Of a DNA stretch of 12,284 nucleotides, positions 6,867-11,317 are shown in pieces; the first letter of the stretch is position 1, and each line of letters opens with the position of its first letter. The position numbers and the translations under genes are program-made. Source of the DNA: Bacillota bacterium (GTDB lineage Bacteria; Bacillota; Clostridia; Christensenellales; Aristaeellaceae); contig JAEYAR010000188.1 in the NCBI GenBank assembly GCA_023404715.1, forward strand, positions 1-12,284, in the 5' to 3' direction. The notes under the pieces were generated by a model that worked only from the letters and a program-made list of their open reading frames with translations, made no database searches and had not been told where the DNA came from.

Positions 6867-6936
6867 ATTCTACCACAGTCTGATCACAATTGTCTACTTT
6901 ATTTACCATTTTCCTATATTTGATCACTTTGTTCAA
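6867..6936 (-). promoter_or_regulatory. Promoter P1 for LCP gene with upstream boxes
   Basis: On the minus strand: -35 TAGACA (6896-6891), an 18-bp spacer ending in TGTGG, and -10 TAGAAT (6872-6867), putting the start near 6860 and giving a leader of about 234 bases. Two boxes upstream, TTGAACAAA (ending near 6928) and ATCAAATA (6924-6917), recur at the same distances in promoter P2 at 8272-8342. The conservation between two separate promoters supports the call and suggests a shared activator or repressor. Confidence 0.72.
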
Positions 6937-6994
6937 CGAATCTCTTTTCCAAACCGGGATGAATGCTTACCACCCCAAAATAGATCAAATATAG
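6914..6994. repeat. Perfect 12-bp inverted repeat upstream of P1
   Basis: CTATATTTGATC (6914-6925) and GATCAAATATAG (6983-6994) are exact reverse complements 57 bp apart. The left arm overlaps the ATCAAATA box of promoter P1. The spacing would suit two bound dimers with DNA looping, but an operator role is inference. Confidence 0.6.
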
Positions 6995-7159
6995 CAGCCC
7001 TGATTTTGCAAAAGCAAACAATAAATAAGGAAGCAAGAGGATATCAGCCTTAGTATAGCACGATGTGCCCGCGCTAGCAAGAGTTACGTGCAGATGAATC
7101 GAACGTTCATACGTATTTTTGAACGACCGGGGAGATCGGCAGGCCGGCCTGTCATGCGC
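6995..7159. other. AT-rich intergenic stretch downstream of second kinase gene
   Basis: No gene is seen. It holds a ten-base palindrome AGGCCGGCCT (7141-7150) ten bases after the kinase stop, and an inverted repeat CGTTCA/TGAACG at about 7103-7124 with TACGTA inside. Neither is followed by a minus-strand T-run, so there is no clear terminator for the second kinase gene. Confidence 0.4.
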
Positions 7160-7921
7160 TTATCCCTTCACCCCCTTAAATAGGAAACCCTTGCGGCGGG
7201 GTTTGGACGGCGGCGCTTCGTGCTCACCATCCGCATAGTGATCATAATACGTCTTATGATAGTACTTTTTTGAGCTATGGGTATCGAATGTCACCTTGTT
7301 GAGCACCGCGCCGAGAATCGGGCAGCCTGTCTTTTCGATCTGTTGCCTCGCCTCCATCAGTTCCCTCCTTCTCACCTCGTTATCCGAAATTACAAACAGT
7401 ACGCCGTCGCATGACTTAGCGATCTGCGCCGCATCGATGATGACGCCCACCGGCGGGCAATCGACCAGCACCACGTCAAACGTCTCCGCCAGCGCGTCCA
7501 ACAGCTTCGAAAAGCGGCTCGTGCTCAGCAACGCGAGCGAATTGACCGCATCGCGTCCCGAGAGCACGATGTAGGCACCTTCGATGTCCGTCTTATACAA
7601 CACGTCGTCCATGGGGCACAGGCCCGCCAGATAGTGCGTCAGCCCCTGGGGTTTGGCCTCCACCTTTACGCCGTAGCGGCTGGCCAAGATCGAGCGGCGC
7701 AGGTCGGCATCCACCAGCACGACGTTCTTGCCGATGCCCGCCAGCGAACGCAACAGCGCCATTGCCGTAAAGGTCTTACCCTCCCGGGCATGGCAGCTGG
7801 TCAGCATGATCTTTTTCACATCGCTTCCAGCGAAGGAAAGGTTGGTGCACAACGTGTTGAGCGCCTCGTTGCAGGAATAATCCAATCCGGCAAATCGGGT
7901 CAATTCGAGCGTCCTCATCAT
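7160..7921 (-). CDS. CpsD/CapB-type tyrosine kinase (BY-kinase), stand-alone copy 2
   Basis: A 253-residue paralogue of the kinase at 3201-3977. Walker A (SCHAREGKT), Walker A' (VVLVDADLRR), Walker B (VVLVDCPPVG) and a tyrosine cluster (KKYYHKTYYDHYADG) are all present, so it should be an active autokinase. The two copies share about 198 of the first 231 residues by eye and long identical DNA stretches, but the C-terminal tails differ: this one loses three of the nine Tyr and ends in a short basic tail (SKPRRKGFLFKGVKG). There is no CpsC partner or CpsB beside it. It has its own promoter and a 340-base leader with a candidate attenuator. Two ATGs are adjacent (7921 and 7918); the second aligns with the start of copy 1. 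It may share the CpsC encoded at 3974-4765 or phosphorylate other targets. Confidence 0.92.
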   Translation of the reverse strand: MMRTLELTRFAGLDYSCNEALNTLCTNLSFAGSDVKKIMLTSCHAREGKTFTAMALLRSLAGIGKNVVLVDADLRRSILASRYGVKVEAKPQGLTHYLAGLCPMDDVLYKTDIEGAYIVLSGRDAVNSLALLSTSRFSKLLDALAETFDVVLVDCPPVGVIIDAAQIAKSCDGVLFVISDNEVRRRELMEARQQIEKTGCPILGAVLNKVTFDTHSSKKYYHKTYYDHYADGEHEAPPSKPRRKGFLFKGVKG

Positions 7922-7948
7922 TTCACTGCCTTTTCGTTTGTCATTTTA
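7922..7948 (-). other. Possible vestige of a cpsC 3' end upstream of kinase copy 2
   Basis: On the minus strand an eight-codon frame reads MTNEKAVK and stops at a TGA inside the ATGATG of the kinase gene. The true cpsC gene ends with RKKAVKKR and also overlaps its kinase gene with ATGA. The shared KAVK, the matching frame and the same overlap geometry suggest that copy 2 arose from a cpsC-cpsD pair that lost nearly all of cpsC. The match covers only about 15-20 bases. Confidence 0.35.
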
Positions 7949-7997
7949 CTCTGTTCCGTTTGGGTTCGTGCACAGCCGATGTCTACCCAAAGCGCGC

Positions 7998-8027
7998 GTT
8001 TACAGGAAAAAGAAAAAGTCAGAACTG
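7998..8027 (-). repeat. Repeat element E3 (T-tract part)
   Basis: On the minus strand CAGTTCTGAC followed by TTTTTCTTTTTCCTGT resembles the TTCCGG-T-rich-CCTGT core of the two longer repeats at 6770-6806 and 8090-8124, though more diverged. It forms the 3' side and T-run of the candidate attenuator. Confidence 0.45.
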
Positions 8028-8063
8028 TCAGAAGCATGATTTGCTTCCAAACAATTCCGACTT
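8007..8063 (-). terminator. Candidate leader terminator (attenuator) before kinase copy 2
   Basis: In the minus-strand transcript AAGTCGGAA (8063-8055) pairs with TTCTGACTT (8024-8016): nine pairs, one G-U. It encloses a second hairpin, GAAGCA-AATCA-TGCTTC (8047-8031). The outer 3' arm runs straight into TTTTTCTTTTT (ending at 8007). A second TTCTGAC copy just inside (minus strand 8033-8027) offers competing pairing without the T-run. The element lies about 200-258 bases after the predicted start and 86 bp before the kinase ATG, with no convincing gene between. This layout is that of a transcription attenuator; the controlling factor is unknown. Confidence 0.6.
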
Positions 8064-8089
8064 CGCGGATGCCATAATTATTAAGCTAT

Positions 8090-8124
8090 TTCAGTCACAG
8101 GAAAAAATGAATACCCGGAATCAA
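8090..8124 (-). repeat. Arm 2 of ~36-bp inverted repeat pair (E2)
   Basis: The minus strand starts TTGATTCCGG, then GTATTC, a T6 run and CCTGTGACTGAA, matching the plus-strand repeat at 6770-6806 almost base for base. It lies in the leader of kinase copy 2, upstream of the attenuator. Confidence 0.75.
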
Positions 8125-8217
8125 TAGCAGCACGCTTTACTTCTATCAATCTCGTTTTCGCACATGCCACAAAATGCTTACGTTTTAAGATAGCACAGTC
8201 TATAAATCCCCTTTGGA

Positions 8218-8261
8218 TTTTGCCGAAGAACATTCGATTTACGGCAGGTTTTGCCGAACAA
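8218..8261 (-). promoter_or_regulatory. Direct repeat with competing pairings at start of kinase-2 leader
   Basis: TTTTGCCGAA followed by a variable base and AA occurs twice on the plus strand (8218-8230 and 8249-8261). In the transcript, TGCCG (8246-8242) between them can pair with either flanking CGGCA (8256-8252 or 8225-8221), but not both. The stems are only five pairs, so a switching role is tentative. Confidence 0.35.
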
Positions 8262-8271
8262 TCGCTTCATT

Positions 8272-8342
8272 ATTCTACCACAAACCAGGCCTCGCTGTCC
8301 ACTTTATTTCCTCTTTTTCTTTATTTGATGCTTTTGTTCAAT
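8272..8342 (-). promoter_or_regulatory. Promoter P2 for kinase copy 2 with upstream boxes
   Basis: On the minus strand: -35 TGGACA (8301-8296), an 18-bp spacer ending in TGTGG, and -10 TAGAAT (8277-8272); start near 8265. Upstream boxes TTGAACAAA and ATCAAATA (8329-8322) keep the same distance to the -35 as in P1. About 37 of 46 bases upstream of and including the -35 agree with P1 by eye. Confidence 0.72.
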
Positions 8343-8456
8343 TCCCGCACACCATAGAGATTGCCATAACCTCACAATAGACGGAAAGAAGCACACTAAA
8401 AGTCTGATGATACGCGCTCACGGGGGTGTGGAGCTAACGGGTACCCGGCGCGCGCT
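8343..8456. other. Gap downstream of ANTAR gene
   Basis: No gene is seen. A ten-base palindrome CGGGTACCCG (about 8439-8448) lies soon after the ANTAR stop. No hairpin with an adjoining T-run is found on the minus strand, so termination of the ANTAR transcript is not explained. Confidence 0.35.
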
Positions 8457-9068
8457 CTAGGCCTCGATGCGATCCCATGCGCGTGTACCTTGGTCAGACG
8501 GCCACGCACCGCCCGCGTCGACGATGCCGCGGGCGACGTCGGCCAGGCGCATTCCGCTGTCCATGCTGATCTTCTGCATGCGGTGGTGGGCCTCCGCCTC
8601 GGTGAGATGCATCGTATCCATGAGCACCCCTTTGGCGCGCTCGATGGCCTTGCGCTCGTCCAGCGTACGCGTCAGGCGGTTGATCTCGCGCCCCAGGCGA
8701 AGGATTCGCTCGTTCATGCGCAGCAGCACCGCCGCGCTCTGCAAAAACGCATCCCGGTTCATCGGGTTGACGAGCGTAACGACATAATCGGGCGCGTCGG
8801 CCAGCTCTATGCCCGGCGGCGCGATGACCAGGGCGCCGCCGAGCTCGCCCAGCCTTCGCGCGAGGGAAAGGCCGGTCATGTCGCTCAGACGATAGGTCGT
8901 CACAAGCAGGCCCGGTCGTCCTCTCTCTTGCGCCGCCTGCAACGCCGCCTGGCCGCTAAAGACGACCGTGTTCACCTCGTACCCGGCATTCTCCAAGATG
9001 TCCTTTAAGCGAACCGCAACCCTATGCGGCGCGGCCAGCATGATGGCGCTCGCAGCGAATTCCGTCAT
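8457..9068 (-). CDS. ANTAR-domain regulator with degenerate receiver
   Basis: A 203-residue protein. The C-terminal part (about 128-186) is an ANTAR RNA-binding domain: LDERKAIERAKGVLMDTM, then LTEAEAHHRMQKISMDSGMRLADVA, with the conserved AKG-LM and alanine positions. ANTAR proteins bind paired small hairpins in mRNA leaders and prevent transcription termination. The N-terminal ~115 residues have the length and pattern of a receiver domain (LLVTTYRLSDMTG at 54-66 in place of the usual LLDxxLPxMDG), but the phosphate-accepting Asp is replaced by Thr and the late Lys before Pro by Asn (LVNPMN, 99-104). Phosphorylation of the usual kind is therefore unlikely. A GGGAGG site precedes the ATG. It has its own promoter at 9144-9172 and lies directly upstream of the two leader-controlled genes, making them candidate targets. 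Confidence 0.9.
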   Translation of the reverse strand: MTEFAASAIMLAAPHRVAVRLKDILENAGYEVNTVVFSGQAALQAAQERGRPGLLVTTYRLSDMTGLSLARRLGELGGALVIAPPGIELADAPDYVVTLVNPMNRDAFLQSAAVLLRMNERILRLGREINRLTRTLDERKAIERAKGVLMDTMHLTEAEAHHRMQKISMDSGMRLADVARGIVDAGGAWPSDQGTRAWDRIEA

Positions 9069-9143
9069 ATCGCATCGCCTCCCGAAATACCTCGCATGTG
9101 CTTACATGGATACGATTTCCTTTTTATGTTTGTGAATGGGCGA

Positions 9144-9172
9144 ATTATAGCACGTCTCCGACGCGATTGCAA
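9144..9172 (-). promoter_or_regulatory. Promoter for ANTAR regulator gene
   Basis: On the minus strand -35 TTGCAA (9172-9167), a 17-bp spacer ending in TGC, and a perfect -10 TATAAT (9149-9144). The predicted start near 9137 leaves a leader of about 69 bases. The surrounding 9120-9280 is clearly AT-richer than the genes. Confidence 0.75.
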
Positions 9173-9263
9173 GGGGATTTTGCATTTAAGCCGACATATT
9201 CCTGCAATTTTATTGTTTTTAATCGATTCATTAACGCCATTTCATCATTTAAGCTGCATATCA

Positions 9264-9473
9264 TCACGCAATCTTCCATTTTGAGTTCGGCAAAAAGCCG
9301 CCTGCGGCGTTCCGCGGCGGCGACGGTTCGTTAGTCCTTGGCCAGACGTCAACATAATAACCGAAGGGACGGATCTCAAAATATGCCGGGGCGAACAGCT
9401 CCGTCTCGTATTCCTCGATGACATATACGGCCGGCTCGCCCGAGTCGATCTCAAGCGTTCGCGTATAGCACAC
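9264..9473 (-). CDS. Doubtful small ORF after pyrG
   Basis: A 69-codon frame starting with GTG, 32 bp after the pyrG stop. The first ~50 residues look protein-like and acidic/aromatic (EPAVYVIEEYETELFAPAYF, then RPFGYYVDVWP), with no match I recognise. The ribosome binding site is indifferent (AGGGCGCGG just upstream). The last ~20 residues read straight through the stem and T-run of the terminator at 9292-9321, so most transcripts would lack the stop codon. A real small gene, a decayed remnant, or chance are all possible. Confidence 0.35.
   Translation of the reverse strand: MCYTRTLEIDSGEPAVYVIEEYETELFAPAYFEIRPFGYYVDVWPRTNEPSPPRNAAGGFLPNSKWKIA
9292..9321 (-). terminator. Intrinsic terminator of pyrG transcript
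   Basis: On the minus strand GCCGCCGCGG pairs with CCGC-A-GGCGGC (ten GC-rich pairs, one bulged A) around an AACG loop, followed at once by TTTTT. This is the strongest terminator in the window and closes the pyrG unit before the ANTAR promoter. Confidence 0.88.
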
Positions 9474-9505
9474 CCGCGCCCTGTGTATCCCCCGCTAACT
9501 GCATT

Positions 9506-11113
9506 TCACCCCTGTCGTTTGAGCGCCGCGCCCCCGAAGTCGCGAAACAGCGGATGCGGGCGATTGGGGCGGCTCTTCAGCTCCGGGTGATACTGAACGC
9601 CCACAAACCACGGATGTCCCGGGATCTCCACGATCTCCACGAGGCCCCGCTCCGGGTTGCAGCCTGCCACGTGCATGCCGCCCGCCTCAAAACGCGCGCG
9701 GAAGTCGTTATTGAACTCATACCGATGGCGGTGGCGCTCCCAGATCTCTGGCTCGCCGTAAGCGGCCAGGGCGAGCGTATCCGCCTCGAGGCGGCAGCGA
9801 TATTTGCCCAGGCGCATCGTGCCGCCCTTTTCGTCGACGTTTTGCTGGTCCGGCATGAGGTCGATGACGGGGTAGGGCGTGTTCGGGTCCACCTCGCTGG
9901 TGTGCGCGCCGCGCAGGCCCAGCGCGTTGCGCGCAAACTCCACCACCGCCATCTGCATGCCCAGGCAAATGCCCAGGAAGGGCACGGCTTGCTCGCGCGC
10001 ATACTGCACCGCGGCGATCTTCCCCTCGATCCCGCGCTCGCCGAAGCCGCCGGGCACCAGCACGCCCTGCGCCCCCTTCAGGCGCTCCGCGACGTTCTCC
10101 GCCGTCACCTCCTCGGCCGCCACCCAGTCGATCTTTACGTCCGCATGGTGGGCGATGCCGCCGTGCGTGAGCGCCTCCACGATGCTCAGGTAGGCGTCCT
10201 GCAGCTCCACATACTTGCCCACCAGCGCGATGCGCACGGCGCGGCGCGGATGCATGAGCCGCCCCACCATGGCGCGCCATTCGGACAGGTCCGCCTCCGG
10301 CGCGTCGATATGAAGCAGCTTACAGACCTGCGCGTCCATGCCCTCCTCGTGCAGCATCAGCGGCACCTCGTAGATCGAGCGGGCGTTCTGGTTTTCCAAC
10401 ACGTTCGCCGCTTCCACATTGCAAAACATGCCGATCTTCTCGCGCATGTCACGGGGGATGGCGTGCTCGGCCCGGCAGACGATGATGTCCGGCTGAATGC
10501 CAAGGCCAGCCAGCTCCTTGACGCTGTGCTGCGTCGGCTTGGTCTTGAGCTCGCCCGCCGCAGCGATGTAGGGCACGAGCGTGACGTGGATGTATAGGCT
10601 GTTCTCACGGCCTACCTCCGCGCGCATCTGGCGGATCGCCTCTAAAAACGGCTGCGATTCGATGTCGCCTACCGTGCCACCGATCTCGGTGATGACTACG
10701 TCCGGCGTAGGCTCGCTGTGCGAGGCCTCAAGGATGCGGCGCTTGATCTCGTTGGTGATGTGGGGGATGACCTGGATCGTCGCGCCCAGGTATTCTCCCT
10801 TGCGCTCGCGGGAGATAACCGTCCAGTATACGCGCCCGCTGGTGACGTTGGCCGCCTGGGTGAGCGACTCGTCGATAAAGCGCTCGTAATGGCCCAAGTC
10901 CAGGTCGGTCTCAGCGCCGTCGTCGGTGACGAACACCTCGCCGTGCTGATACGGGTTCATCGTGCCGGGATCGACGTTGATGTACGGATCAAACTTCTGG
11001 ATCGATACGCGCAAGCCGCGGCTTTTCAGCAACCGCCCGAGCGATGCCGCCGTGATGCCCTTGCCCAGCGAGGACACGACGCCGCCGATGACGAAAATAA
11101 ACTTGGTATGCAT
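9506..11113 (-). CDS. pyrG: CTP synthase (glutamine-hydrolysing)
   Basis: A 535-residue cytosolic enzyme that converts UTP to CTP using ATP and glutamine, the last step of pyrimidine nucleotide synthesis. The N-terminal synthetase domain shows FVIGGVVSSLGKGITAASLG (7-26, P-loop), KFDPYINVDPGTMNPYQHGE (40-59) and ITEIGGTVGDIES (141-153). The C-terminal class I glutamine amidotransferase domain starts near residue 292 (RAVRIALVGKYVELQDAY) and carries GICLGMQ (381-387, nucleophile Cys383) and VQYHPE (506-511, His509 and Glu511). Length and motifs are normal throughout. An AGAGGAG site lies seven bases before the ATG. Its own promoter is at 11163-11192, and the leader is only ~43 bases with no attenuator, unlike the leader-regulated pyrG of Bacillus. 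It ends at the strong terminator beyond the small ORF and appears to be ordinary housekeeping. Confidence 0.97.
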   Translation of the reverse strand: MHTKFIFVIGGVVSSLGKGITAASLGRLLKSRGLRVSIQKFDPYINVDPGTMNPYQHGEVFVTDDGAETDLDLGHYERFIDESLTQAANVTSGRVYWTVISRERKGEYLGATIQVIPHITNEIKRRILEASHSEPTPDVVITEIGGTVGDIESQPFLEAIRQMRAEVGRENSLYIHVTLVPYIAAAGELKTKPTQHSVKELAGLGIQPDIIVCRAEHAIPRDMREKIGMFCNVEAANVLENQNARSIYEVPLMLHEEGMDAQVCKLLHIDAPEADLSEWRAMVGRLMHPRRAVRIALVGKYVELQDAYLSIVEALTHGGIAHHADVKIDWVAAEEVTAENVAERLKGAQGVLVPGGFGERGIEGKIAAVQYAREQAVPFLGICLGMQMAVVEFARNALGLRGAHTSEVDPNTPYPVIDLMPDQQNVDEKGGTMRLGKYRCRLEADTLALAAYGEPEIWERHRHRYEFNNDFRARFEAGGMHVAGCNPERGLVEIVEIPGHPWFVGVQYHPELKSRPNRPHPLFRDFGGAALKRQG

Positions 11114-11162
11114 CCGCTCACTCCTCTATTCTCGGTACGCCACATCAAATAAACAACGCTGT

Positions 11163-11192
11163 ATTATATCCGCAGCATACGCAGCGCGTCAA
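11163..11192 (-). promoter_or_regulatory. Promoter for pyrG
   Basis: On the minus strand -35 TTGACG (11192-11187), an 18-bp spacer and a perfect -10 TATAAT (11168-11163); predicted start near 11156. It lies between the upstream gene's terminator and the pyrG ribosome binding site. Confidence 0.8.
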
Positions 11193-11219
11193 GCGTTTTT
11201 GCAAATTTTCGACGCATAT

Positions 11220-11263
11220 GCAAGAAAACACGGCGCAATCATTCATTATCGCCGTGTTCTTGC
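11220..11263 (-). terminator. Terminator after the upstream unrecognised gene
   Basis: On the minus strand GCAAGAACACGGCG pairs with CGCCGTGTTTTCTTGC around a 14-base AT-rich loop, with the T-run inside the 3' arm. The same palindrome would work in either direction. A second small hairpin (ATGAATC-GACT-GATTCAT) lies between it and the gene, at about 11279-11296. Confidence 0.7.
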
Positions 11264-11317
11264 GTTTATATGCAATTTATGAATCAGTCGATTCATATGA
11301 AGTGCTTCAACGGGCCC

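Noticed and set aside
8049..8076. 15-codon leader peptide (MASAKSELFGSKSCF) overlapping the attenuator hairpin
   Set aside because: There is no ribosome binding site before its ATG and no run of regulatory codons, so a peptide-based attenuator is unsupported.
6740..8124. CRISPR array or insertion sequence in the repeat-bearing intergenic regions
   Set aside because: Repeats are few, in mixed orientation and unevenly spaced, with no cas genes, no transposase and no visible target-site duplication.
9554..10597. Long plus-strand open frame opposite pyrG
   Set aside because: It lies inside the confidently identified CTP synthase gene, with composition expected for an antisense shadow.
11114..11162. 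Bacillus-type pyrG leader attenuator
   Set aside because: The leader is only about 43 bases and shows neither a GGGC start nor a terminator hairpin.
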